This document shows positions 8,844 through 16,881 of a DNA stretch of 26,489 bases, piece by piece. Position 1 is the first letter of the stretch. Each line of letters opens with the position of its first letter. The notes below the pieces were generated by a model. The model ran no database searches, was not told the origin of the DNA, and worked only from the letters and a program-made list of their open reading frames with translations. The translations under genes were made by a program, and so were the position numbers. The DNA is from Francisellaceae bacterium UBA6186 (GTDB lineage Bacteria; Pseudomonadota; Gammaproteobacteria; UBA6186; Azoamicaceae), in contig DITK01000037.1 in assembly GCA_002422785.1 (NCBI GenBank), positions 1 to 26,489 of the forward strand, given 5' to 3'.

Positions 8844-9420
8844 CAAAAAAACTATTCAACATCTAACCATAGATCCTACAACTAATTTGGTTGTGGGAGC
8901 TACATATGTGTGTTCTCCTAATTATGACTTACGACCTGATAATACTGAAATAGATTTATTAGTACTTCACGGAATAAGTCTACCACCGGGGGAATTTATC
9001 GCTAAATCAGAACAATACTTAAATAATTTATTTACTAATACTTTAGATCCAGAAGAACATCCATATTTTCAAGAAATTTATCAACTGAAAGTATCCTGTC
9101 ATTGTTTAATAAAACGAGATGGTAAATTAATCCAATATGTACCTTTTAATTATCGAGCTTGGCATGCTGGAATATCTTATTTTAATGGTAAAAATAATTG
9201 TAACGACTTTTCTATTGGCATCGAATTAGAAGGATCAGAGAATCTTGCATATACCAAAGCACAATATAAAATCTTACTGCCATTAATTAATTTGATCCGT
9301 AAAACATATCCTAAAATTACTAAAGATCATATTGTTGGACATTGTGATATTGCACCCGATCGCAAAACCGATCCTGGTAGTTTATTTGATTGGGGCTGGG
9401 TAGCTAAGAATTTTGAGTAG
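8827..9420 (+). CDS. ampD: 1,6-anhydro-N-acetylmuramyl-L-alanine amidase AmpD
   Basis: Cytoplasmic zinc amidase that removes the peptide from anhydro-muropeptides during peptidoglycan recycling. It has 197 residues, a little longer than E. coli AmpD (~183). Predicted zinc ligands are His48 (LLVLHGISLPPGEF), His172 and Asp182 (GHCDIAPDRKTDPG). The catalytic Glu is probably Glu133 (SIGIELEG) and the catalytic Lys is Lys180. The N-terminus is about 14 residues longer than the E. coli enzyme. The ATG lies inside the ssb DDIPF codons in the +2 frame. The 3' end overlaps the convergent transporter gene by 17 bases. Its presence implies that the organism makes and recycles peptidoglycan. Confidence 0.95.
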   Translation: MTSLSNKKTIQHLTIDPTTNLVVGATYVCSPNYDLRPDNTEIDLLVLHGISLPPGEFIAKSEQYLNNLFTNTLDPEEHPYFQEIYQLKVSCHCLIKRDGKLIQYVPFNYRAWHAGISYFNGKNNCNDFSIGIELEGSENLAYTKAQYKILLPLINLIRKTYPKITKDHIVGHCDIAPDRKTDPGSLFDWGWVAKNFE

Positions 9421-10792
9421 ATAAAACATAACGATTAGTAGTCCATACTAATGGTAACAATGCCAAACAAGATAAAACACTACATACCAATAAAATTAAA
9501 AAATACCAATCCCAGCTATAATCTATTAATAAACCTAGTGGGTAACCAGCAGCAGCTGCCCCCATATAACCCCACCAACTTACAAAGCCATTGGCACTAC
9601 AAGCCGCTTTTTTATCTACGTACTCAGCAGCTGCAAGACCAATTAGCATTTGAGGGCCAAAAACAAAAAATCCCATTAAACCAATCAATATAAAATTTAT
9701 CAAATGGTTATGATAATTAATTTGCCAAAAAATCCATAAACTTAATCCCAAGCAAACACTGAAAATCATAATACAAGGGATACGTTTACCAACAAATATT
9801 TTATCAGTAACCCATCCGGTAAATAACATACCAAATAATCCACCAAGTTCAAACCATACAATACTAGTTCCTGCAGAGACTAAGTTATAGCCCCTAGTTC
9901 TCACTAAAAATTCTACAGTCCAATCATTTATAGCCGTTTTAACAACATAAACAAAAAAACAACTAACAGCCATGATTAAAACTAAATTATTATTAAATAC
10001 ATGTTCTATTAAAATTTGTTTTGCTGATAAGCTACTGGCAGCGGAGTCTGAGGGTAATTCATATTTGTAAATTTCTTCATTGCATACGTTGTCTTTGCTG
10101 TCATAGCTAGATGGTTTATATTTTTCTATTGGCGGTAAGCCTAAACTACGAGGTACATCTCTTAGCCTATTAATCAATAATAACCCAACTACTATACACA
10201 TACATCCAGGTATAAACATCGAATAGCGCCAACCTAAAGTTTGTGCATAATATCCGGCTATAAGTGGAATAGCAGCCCCTCCAACATTATGCGAAGTACT
10301 ACAAACACTCCACCATATGCCGCGCTCTTCCTTACTATACCAATAAGTTAGTTGTTTAGTAATTGGCGGCCAACCCCAACCCTGAAACCAACCATTTAAC
10401 CCCCAACAAATAGCAAAGCATATAAGAGAGCTCGAGAATCCAAATAAAATATTAAATACGCCAGTAAGCATCAATCCTATTGCCATAAAATATCTGGGAT
10501 TTGCTCTATCTGATAAGATCCCGCTAATAAATTTACTTGCACCGTAGCTTACATACAAAATAGTACTTAATAGCCCTAACTCACTATAAGAATAACCTAA
10601 ATCTGTAACTAGCTGTGGAATAATAAAAGTGAAGCTTTTACGAGTAAAATAAAAAAACACATACCCTATATACATGGAGTAAAAAATTCTAATACGCCAA
10701 TATTTATATTTTTTTGCGATTAATTTTTGGTCTTGCAGCTCTTCTTTTAAAATGGCCGGCTTTAACAATTTAAATATAGTTCTTAGTTTCAT
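9404..10792 (-). CDS. MFS organophosphate:phosphate antiporter, UhpC-like
   Basis: Inner-membrane major facilitator of the OPA family (GlpT/UhpT/UhpC), which exchanges sugar or glycerol phosphates for phosphate. It has 462 residues and about 12 membrane spans. Family motifs include YFTRKSF (Arg51, matching the first phosphate-binding Arg of GlpT/UhpT), SYGASKFISGILSDRANPR (82-100), GWGWPPITKQLTYWYS (138-153), SHNVGGAAIPL (168-178) and FELGGLFGM. The second essential Arg of GlpT/UhpT falls by motif at Lys285 (YVVKTAINDW), a conservative but notable change. The segments most resemble UhpC, whose E. coli member is a glucose-6-phosphate sensor and whose chlamydial homologue transports glucose-6-phosphate. 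Downstream of pgi on the same strand, it is a likely hexose-phosphate importer. An alternative TTG start at 10828 has a weak AGG site and would add 12 residues. Confidence 0.9.
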   Translation of the reverse strand: MKLRTIFKLLKPAILKEELQDQKLIAKKYKYWRIRIFYSMYIGYVFFYFTRKSFTFIIPQLVTDLGYSYSELGLLSTILYVSYGASKFISGILSDRANPRYFMAIGLMLTGVFNILFGFSSSLICFAICWGLNGWFQGWGWPPITKQLTYWYSKEERGIWWSVCSTSHNVGGAAIPLIAGYYAQTLGWRYSMFIPGCMCIVVGLLLINRLRDVPRSLGLPPIEKYKPSSYDSKDNVCNEEIYKYELPSDSAASSLSAKQILIEHVFNNNLVLIMAVSCFFVYVVKTAINDWTVEFLVRTRGYNLVSAGTSIVWFELGGLFGMLFTGWVTDKIFVGKRIPCIMIFSVCLGLSLWIFWQINYHNHLINFILIGLMGFFVFGPQMLIGLAAAEYVDKKAACSANGFVSWWGYMGAAAAGYPLGLLIDYSWDWYFLILLVCSVLSCLALLPLVWTTNRYVLSTQNS

Positions 10793-10868
10793 CCGACAAA
10801 TTTTGGTACTTATGTATAAAAATGTCAATAAAAACCTAATTTATCTATCCAATTTAATTATTAACTAA

Positions 10869-12479
10869 CTAATTATTCGTGCTAGTTTGCAGATGTTTAT
10901 ATTTATTTATTAAACCAACCATAGATGCTGTTGCTAAATTATTATTGGCATAAATATCTAATTCTAAATCAGTTTCTTTAGTCTTTAGATGTCTTAACAG
11001 ATCGATAGTTAGATTTTTCCCTAATTCCACTCCCCATTGATCAAATGAATTAATATTCCACATAACTCCTTGTACAAAAATTTTATGTTCGTATAAGGCA
11101 ATTAGGGATCCTAATACCTCGGGGGTGAGTTCTTGAAACAATATAGTAGTACTTGGACGATCACCTATACATCTTTTAAAGTTATCTAGACCTGGTTGAG
11201 AAATATTACCCTGCATTAAAGCTTGACTTTGTGCAACACAATTAGCAAATAAAACCTCCCCTTTGTTGGTTGCCACTAAAAAGTCTACCGGTACAATTTG
11301 GCTACCCTGGTGTAACATTTGCATAAATGAGTGTTGTACATTACAACCAACCCCACCCCAAACAATTTCAGCTGAATCATAATTTATTTGATTATTTTGC
11401 AAATCAATGGTTTTACCATTACTTTCCATAGCTAATTGTTGCAAATAATCCGGAAATTTTTCTAAAGCATCTATATAAGGTATTACAGCCAAAGACTTAT
11501 ATTGCATAAAATTGATATTCCAAAGGCTAATTAACGCCATTATTACTGGAATATTTTTAGCAAAATCAGTATTTCTGAAATGCTGATCTACCAACTCTGC
11601 ACCTCGTAAAAATTTCTTAAAACCATCAAGCCCTAATTTAATCACAATTGATAAACCAACGGAAGACCAAACAGAATAACGGCCACCGACAAAATCTGCA
11701 AATGGAAAAATATTGTCTTGTAAAACGCCAAATTCCATGGCTTTATTCACATTACAAGTAACCGCAAATATTTGATTTTGATATAAGTTTTTATGATTGC
11801 CGGGGAATTTTTCTTTAAACCAATCAAGTATTATCTTAGCATTTAATATAGTCTCTGAGGTCGTAAAACTTTTTGAATTAATTATTACAATAGTTTTTTC
11901 TGGAACTAATTTACTTAAAACATTATTTATAGTTTCTTGATCTGTATTAGCTATAAAATCAAAGGTGAATTTTTTAGCTGGTGGATTAGTATATTTATCT
12001 AATGCCTTAAACACCATCACTGGACCTAAATAAGAACCACCAATACCTAAACATAAAATATTGTTATAATTACTGTTATATAATTTTTGACTAAAAGCAC
12101 CCATTTTTTCTAATATATCTTCAAAATCTTTATGGTGATTAGAGTCCCGCAACATAGTATGCCAAGCTTGTTTGTTTTCTGTGATATTAATTTTTGTGCC
12201 ATTAAACAAATCTTTAATTTTACTATCTAACTCGCAATATTTGGCAGCATCACACAAAACACTCATAACCTCTTCATCTAGGTGTTGTTTCGAAAAATCT
12301 ACCAACAAATTTAAATCATTAATATTAAAAGAAAATTTTTTAAATCGATCTTGATCTGTCAAAAACAATTTATTGATGCTTGTTTTTTTTATTGTCTGTT
12401 GTTTTATTAATAATTTTTGCCAAAATTTGCTATTTCTAAAATTATTTAAATTCTTACTCATACTCATACTCATACTCAC
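10869..12479 (-). CDS. pgi: Glucose-6-phosphate isomerase
   Basis: Interconverts glucose-6-phosphate and fructose-6-phosphate in the cytoplasm. It has 536 residues (E. coli 549). Visible motifs are the GIGGS phosphate site at 146-150, the PGI signature DFVGGRYSVWSSVG at 262-275, AMESNGK at 350-356 with catalytic Glu352, QHSFMQMLHQG at 382-392 with the catalytic His, and FDQWGVELGK at 479-488 ending in the catalytic Lys488. The N-terminus is MSMSMSMSK, encoded by a hexamer repeat that offers four in-frame starts (GTG 12479; ATG 12473, 12467, 12461). No ribosome site precedes the first, so the real start is uncertain by up to six residues. It lies 26 bases after the U-box/ankyrin gene and before the antiporter, so import and isomerisation of hexose phosphate may be co-expressed. 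Confidence 0.97.
   Translation of the reverse strand: MSMSMSMSKNLNNFRNSKFWQKLLIKQQTIKKTSINKLFLTDQDRFKKFSFNINDLNLLVDFSKQHLDEEVMSVLCDAAKYCELDSKIKDLFNGTKINITENKQAWHTMLRDSNHHKDFEDILEKMGAFSQKLYNSNYNNILCLGIGGSYLGPVMVFKALDKYTNPPAKKFTFDFIANTDQETINNVLSKLVPEKTIVIINSKSFTTSETILNAKIILDWFKEKFPGNHKNLYQNQIFAVTCNVNKAMEFGVLQDNIFPFADFVGGRYSVWSSVGLSIVIKLGLDGFKKFLRGAELVDQHFRNTDFAKNIPVIMALISLWNINFMQYKSLAVIPYIDALEKFPDYLQQLAMESNGKTIDLQNNQINYDSAEIVWGGVGCNVQHSFMQMLHQGSQIVPVDFLVATNKGEVLFANCVAQSQALMQGNISQPGLDNFKRCIGDRPSTTILFQELTPEVLGSLIALYEHKIFVQGVMWNINSFDQWGVELGKNLTIDLLRHLKTKETDLELDIYANNNLATASMVGLINKYKHLQTSTNN
12456..12479 (-). repeat. Hexanucleotide tandem repeat at the pgi start
   Basis: Four tandem hexamers, GTGAGT followed by three ATGAGT, read on the minus strand and encode alternating Met-Ser. 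Each unit contributes an in-frame start codon and a GAG trinucleotide that could serve as a weak ribosome contact for the next start. Loss or gain of units keeps the frame. Confidence 0.85.
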
Positions 12480-12505
12480 AAATGAAAAATATCTAGTTAC
12501 TGCTA

Positions 12506-13336
12506 TTATGTTATATTATGTAATCTATTATCCCTTCTATAATGCTTGGATACAACCAACGTCCATCCATCTAGTGCTGGTGCTAACTCTGATACTTCTT
12601 GTTGAATATTTTGTTTATTTAAATATCTTTTATGATGATAATTCCAAAATAATTGGGGACGAGAGAGAAAAGGTGATTTATTTTTTTTATCTCTGACATA
12701 AATATCAGCCCCAAGATCTTTCAACTTTTGTGCTATTTTAATATTATTATAATAACACGCCCAAAAAAAAGAAGTTTTTCCTTGTTTATCTTTTAACTCA
12801 ACATTTATAGTAATATCTTGTAATAATAACAAATTGATTAGTCTGTTTTTATTATATTTGATAGCCATAAATAATACTCTGTTAAAACAAGCGTTAGATG
12901 GTGTCTTGAATATTGATTTTTTATCAATATTCAAAAGTTCTAAAATTTGTTTTAATAAAATATCTTCTATTTCATTAAGCCGTTCATGGTCTCCTGAAAG
13001 CAATTTAATAAAATAACTTATTGTGTTATTAAAATCTTGATTATCTTGTATAAATTTTCTGCAGTAAGCATATATCAAATAAAGATCTTCTATCAGAATA
13101 TTCCTAGGCAAATCCTTGGCAGTATTTATATAAAATTTTTCCCTAGTATATGGTTGATATATGTACTGACAGCCGTCATCATCATAAAATTTTGTTAACT
13201 TATTAATAGTCTGACTAGAAAATGTATGTTTTCCTAATAATCGCGGGCAAGATAATGTTTGATTGGAAATCGGATCAAGAAATAATTCTTCTAATTCCAG
13301 CATTAGGGTATTATATTGGGCGGCTTTTGGTTGCAC
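12506..13336 (-). CDS. U-box-like domain plus ankyrin repeat protein
   Basis: A 276-residue protein not seen in ordinary metabolic operons. Residues ~18-88 resemble a U-box, the RING-like E2-binding fold of ubiquitin ligases: LDPISNQTL fits the opening CPI-T motif, SCP fits DPV, GKHTFSSQTI (35-44) fits GHTYERxxI, PYTREKF (62-68) fits CPxTxxxL, and DLPRNILIEDL (75-85) fits the closing LIPNxxL helix. Residues ~150-220 carry two ankyrin-like repeats, the clearer being DKQGKTSFFWACYYNNIKIA with LGADIYVRDKKNKSPF. There is no signal peptide. The GTG start at 13336 has GGGAG eight bases upstream. U-box proteins of bacteria, such as Legionella LubX, are host-directed effectors, so an effector role is plausible but inferred. 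It lies between pcnB and pgi on the same strand. An ankyrin-only reading is the fallback. Confidence 0.72.
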   Translation of the reverse strand: MQPKAAQYNTLMLELEELFLDPISNQTLSCPRLLGKHTFSSQTINKLTKFYDDDGCQYIYQPYTREKFYINTAKDLPRNILIEDLYLIYAYCRKFIQDNQDFNNTISYFIKLLSGDHERLNEIEDILLKQILELLNIDKKSIFKTPSNACFNRVLFMAIKYNKNRLINLLLLQDITINVELKDKQGKTSFFWACYYNNIKIAQKLKDLGADIYVRDKKNKSPFLSRPQLFWNYHHKRYLNKQNIQQEVSELAPALDGWTLVVSKHYRRDNRLHNIT

Positions 13337-13388
13337 TTACCTTTCTCCCTAAAAATCCATTAGGATCAATAAAAATTATAATATAGTT

Positions 13389-14666
13389 TTAAATATTAGC
13401 TATATTTTGCGTTTTATTTTTGGTAACTAAGTATTTATGCCACCAACGAGATATTTTTTGTGCTTTTTTATCTCCAAATGCAGCCCGTAATAATAAAAAA
13501 TCAAATGCGATAGAAAACTTAACAGACTCTATTAATTTATCCGCTCTTTTACCTGGCTTGCCCACAATTTTAGCTAATTTCACTTGCAACAACCAAATGT
13601 CTTTAATAAAGATCATTAATTTTTTAGATATACTGATAATTTTATTTTGTTCAAACAACAATTGATCGGCAGCATTTTTATATGCTAAAAATACGGCTAT
13701 TTTTTTATGAATAATATCATCTTTAGCTAATCGCAACATGCTATACCATAAAAAAATAGCAATTAAATATCCTGGTTTTAATTCTTGAGGGCTAAATGTT
13801 TTATTCTCTATGTCTTTTACTCCATATATAATAAAATTGTCAGAATTTTTATTGGAATTTTTATGGTGCAAACTTGGGAATAATATACTAAGCAATTGAT
13901 AATCTTTTAATAATTTTAAAGATTCAACGGGATGGCCGGTAAAAAATAATTTTACATATTCATCGTAAAGTCTTGCAGGAGATATATTCAATAGTAAATG
14001 GCCCAAGGTATAAATTGGTTTGGCTGTATCCGGGTGAATCGTAAAATCTAATTTTGCAGCAAATCTAACCGCTCGCAACATCCTTACAGGATCTTCTCTA
14101 AATCTTGTGATCGGATCCCCAATTACACATACTTGTTTAGCATGTAAATCTTGCAGTCCACCAACATAATCAACCAGACTATAATCAACAATATTATAAT
14201 ACAAAGCATTAATAGTAAAATCTCGACGCATGGCATCTTGTTCTATATTTCCGTATACATTATCACGTAATATCATACCTTCTTTAGAATTTTTTCCATT
14301 ATGATTGGCTCTAAATGTTGCAACTTCAACTACTTTTTTATCAAAATAAACATGAACTAATTGAAATCTTCTACCAATAATATAACAATGTTTAAATAAT
14401 TTTTTGATTTTTTCTGGGTAAGCATTTGTTGCTATATCAAAATCTTTTGGACTTTTATTTAATAATAAATCACGAACTCCTCCACCTACTAAATAAGATT
14501 GGAACCCATGATCTTTTAAAGTATAAAGTACTTTTAAAACATGCCGACTTATATTTTTTCTAGAAATATTATGTTCCGAGCGAGAAATAATAACCGGCTC
14601 GTTAATTTTTTTATCTGTTGTGATAACCTGTAAAAAAAAATTTTTTATTTTTTTTAATATACTCAT
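13389..14666 (-). CDS. pcnB: Poly(A) polymerase I
   Basis: Adds 3' poly(A) tails to RNA, promoting decay. It is a class II nucleotidyltransferase: LVGGGVRDLLL (59-69), DFD (75-77, the catalytic Asp pair), VEVATFR (113-119), RRDFTINAL (147-155) and RMLRAVRFAAKL. The start of the fold, with GRRFQLVHV and a basic N-terminal extension, favours PcnB over the related CCA-adding enzyme. It has 425 residues, shorter at the C-terminus than E. coli PcnB (~465). It ends soon after the conserved tryptophan pair in SRWWHKYL, so the core is complete and only the tail is reduced. It lies 30 bases after dnaB, in the rpsF-led run. The usual neighbour folK is absent here. Confidence 0.95.
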   Translation of the reverse strand: MSILKKIKNFFLQVITTDKKINEPVIISRSEHNISRKNISRHVLKVLYTLKDHGFQSYLVGGGVRDLLLNKSPKDFDIATNAYPEKIKKLFKHCYIIGRRFQLVHVYFDKKVVEVATFRANHNGKNSKEGMILRDNVYGNIEQDAMRRDFTINALYYNIVDYSLVDYVGGLQDLHAKQVCVIGDPITRFREDPVRMLRAVRFAAKLDFTIHPDTAKPIYTLGHLLLNISPARLYDEYVKLFFTGHPVESLKLLKDYQLLSILFPSLHHKNSNKNSDNFIIYGVKDIENKTFSPQELKPGYLIAIFLWYSMLRLAKDDIIHKKIAVFLAYKNAADQLLFEQNKIISISKKLMIFIKDIWLLQVKLAKIVGKPGKRADKLIESVKFSIAFDFLLLRAAFGDKKAQKISRWWHKYLVTKNKTQNIANI

Positions 14667-14696
14667 TTATTTTATTAAACCCAAAGAAATTTAGCT

Positions 14697-16100
14697 TTAA
14701 ATAGCAGCTGCTGGTTGTATCATTTGTTGGGTAAAATTTTCAAAACGTGAATAATGCCCAAGAAAAGTTAGGCGCATCATACCAGTTGGACCATTTCTTT
14801 GTTTAGCAACAATAATCTCTGCTGTACCTTTATCTGCGGTATCTTTGTTATACATTTCATCACGATAAATAAAAGTAATTAGATCCGCATCTTGCTCTAT
14901 AGCGCCTGATTCACGTAAATCAGACATTATAGGACGCCTATCGGTACGTTGCTCTAGACTACGATTCAACTGTGATAAAGCCACAACTGGAACATTCAAT
15001 TCTCTAGCTAAAGTCTTGAGCGAACGAGAAATTTCTGAAATTTCGGCAGCACGATGTTCGTTGTTACCTGGAACCCGCATTAATTGCAAATAATCTACAA
15101 CTATAACCCCAATCTCTCCCTGTTCACGCATCAAACGCCTAGCTCTAGCTCTCACTTCTATCGGGCTTAATGAACCAGAATCATCAATAAACATTTTACG
15201 AGAAGCCATCATGGCTATTGCCGACGATAATCTAGGCCAATCATCATCATGCAATTGACCATTACGAATACGCTGCAACTCAATTCTAGCTAACGAAGAT
15301 AACATTCTCATGGCTAGCTGTTCAGCTGGCATCTCCATGCTAAAAATTAAAACTAGTTTATCTGACTTCATACTGATCCATTCAGCAATATTCATAGCAA
15401 AAGTGGTCTTTCCCATAGAAGGGCGACCAGCTACAATAATTAAATCTGACCGTTGCAAACCAGAAGTTATTTTATCAAAATCTGCAAAACCTGAGGATAT
15501 CCCAGTAATTGGTGAATCAGATTCAGATAATAATTCAATACGCTCAATAGTATTAGTTAATACTTCAGCAATAGTTTTAATACCATGCTGACCAAGAAGT
15601 TTTTGCTCGGCAATAGCGAAAACTTTACGTTCGGCTTCATCTACTAATTCTTTAGCAATTTGTCCTTTAGAATTAAAGCCTAATTCAGATATCTCTTCTC
15701 CAACTTCGATTAATTTTCTGAGTAAAGATTTTTCTTTTACAATATCAGCGTAAGCCACAATATTAGCGGCACTAGGGGTATTTTTCGCTAATGCACCTAA
15801 ATAAGCTAGATCTGCATAAACTTCAGATACTGTTATAACATCTATGGGACGAGTTTGGGCTGCAAGCCCAGATATAGCTTGAAAAATTAACCCATGATCA
15901 CGACGATAAAAATCTACTTCTTTAATTCTGTCAGCAATTTGATCCCAAGCACCAGCATCTAAGAGCAAACCACCTAAAACTGCTTGCTCAGCTTCTATCG
16001 AGTGCGGTGGAATTTTTAGGGATTGTACTGACCAGTCTTCAGATTTTTTGCTAAATTGAATATCGGCTTTAGCATTTTCAATATTTATATCTGTTTCCAT
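14697..16100 (-). CDS. dnaB: Replicative DNA helicase DnaB
   Basis: Hexameric 5'-3' helicase of the replisome. It has 467 residues. The N-terminal primase-binding domain begins near 30 (PPHSIEAEQAVLGGLLLD). The RecA-like domain carries Walker A GRPSMGKT at 225-232, FSMEMPAEQLAMRM, Walker B VIVVDYLQLM, and the late motif DLRESGAIEQDADLI. No intein is present. In the N-terminal domain, the loop between VITVSE and AYLGALAKNTPSAANI is only five residues. E. coli DnaB has about fourteen there (containing L-x-x-VGG), so roughly nine residues are missing. The first ~28 residues form a short extension. It sits 17 bases after rplI in the classic rpsF-rpsR-rplI-dnaB order. Confidence 0.98.
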   Translation of the reverse strand: METDINIENAKADIQFSKKSEDWSVQSLKIPPHSIEAEQAVLGGLLLDAGAWDQIADRIKEVDFYRRDHGLIFQAISGLAAQTRPIDVITVSEVYADLAYLGALAKNTPSAANIVAYADIVKEKSLLRKLIEVGEEISELGFNSKGQIAKELVDEAERKVFAIAEQKLLGQHGIKTIAEVLTNTIERIELLSESDSPITGISSGFADFDKITSGLQRSDLIIVAGRPSMGKTTFAMNIAEWISMKSDKLVLIFSMEMPAEQLAMRMLSSLARIELQRIRNGQLHDDDWPRLSSAIAMMASRKMFIDDSGSLSPIEVRARARRLMREQGEIGVIVVDYLQLMRVPGNNEHRAAEISEISRSLKTLARELNVPVVALSQLNRSLEQRTDRRPIMSDLRESGAIEQDADLITFIYRDEMYNKDTADKGTAEIIVAKQRNGPTGMMRLTFLGHYSRFENFTQQMIQPAAAI

Positions 16101-16117
16101 TTATATACCGATTTATT

Positions 16118-16576
16118 TCACGACTTATCTTTAGCAACAATATTTAAAGCTATTGCTGCTCGCATTTCTCCATGATTTAAACCCAATTGTATCTCATACA
16201 TTCCTAATTCTCTAATAGGGCCATGTGATAATAATACTTCGTGTTTACTAACATTTCCGCCAGCTGCAATTATAGCATCTGCTATATCGTTAACCCCAAC
16301 AGAACCGTATAATTTTCCTTCTTCACTAACTAGGGCTGCTATCTCTATTTGCATACCATTTAAAGATGCTGCTCTTTTTTCTAGATTCTGGATTCTTTCA
16401 CGTTCTTGTTGATGTAGATCATCTTTGCGTTCTTCAAAATATTTCAAGTTTTCGTTGTTTGCTAATACTGCTTTTTTCTTTGGCAACAAATAATTTCTAG
16501 CATATCCTGGCTTTACTTTAACTTTTTTACCTAAAGATCCAAGGTTTCTTACATTTTCTAATAGAATTAATTCCAT
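16118..16576 (-). CDS. rplI: 50S ribosomal protein L9 (bL9)
   Basis: Large-subunit protein that binds 23S rRNA near the L1 stalk base and helps restrain frameshifting. It has 152 residues, normal length. The N-terminal domain carries the bL9 signature region GKKVKVKPGYARNYLLPKKKA (16-36). A long connecting helix (~45-75) leads to the C-terminal domain with EEGKLYGSVGVNDI. It lies 51 bases after rpsR and 17 bases before dnaB on the same strand. Confidence 0.97.
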   Translation of the reverse strand: MELILLENVRNLGSLGKKVKVKPGYARNYLLPKKKAVLANNENLKYFEERKDDLHQQERERIQNLEKRAASLNGMQIEIAALVSEEGKLYGSVGVNDIADAIIAAGGNVSKHEVLLSHGPIRELGMYEIQLGLNHGEMRAAIALNIVAKDKS

Positions 16577-16627
16577 TGATTAGTTACCCCTATAATTTTA
16601 ATTATACTGTGAATTATTAATACTGTT

Positions 16628-16846
16628 TTAGTCACAATACGGTAGTAAAGCCATTACCCTAGCCATTTTAATTGCTACAGATAGTTGTCTTTGAAAACGA
16701 GCGCTAGTCCCGGTAATACGACTAGGGACTATCTTACCACTTTCAGTAATAAATCCCCTAAGCATAACTACATCTTTATAATCAATTTTTTTAATACCGT
16801 CTCTTGTAAACTTACAAAATTTTTTACGTCTTTTATTATGCATCAT
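16628..16846 (-). CDS. rpsR: 30S ribosomal protein S18 (bS18)
   Basis: Small-subunit protein that pairs with S6 on the 16S rRNA platform. It has 72 residues. The family core KFCKFTRDGIKKIDYKDV is followed by ITESGKIVPSRITGTSARFQRQL and the closing MALLPYCD. Two adjacent ATGs exist (16846 and 16843). The AGGA about nine bases upstream fits the first. No priB lies between rpsF and rpsR, unlike enterobacteria. Together with S6 it is expected to bind the leader upstream of rpsF and repress the operon. Confidence 0.97.
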   Translation of the reverse strand: MMHNKRRKKFCKFTRDGIKKIDYKDVVMLRGFITESGKIVPSRITGTSARFQRQLSVAIKMARVMALLPYCD

Positions 16847-16881
16847 GATTTTGATTCCTATTTATTCCTAATTATTGACTA

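Noticed and set aside
12373..12696. Plus-strand frame of 107 codons over the pgi 5' end
   Set aside because: It is antisense to pgi and the U-box/ankyrin gene, is hydrophobic by composition only, and has no family features.
13348..13364. Small hairpin CCTAA/TTAGG before the ankyrin gene
   Set aside because: Only five base pairs with a seven-base loop. It could touch the ribosome site, but this is expected by chance in such sequence.
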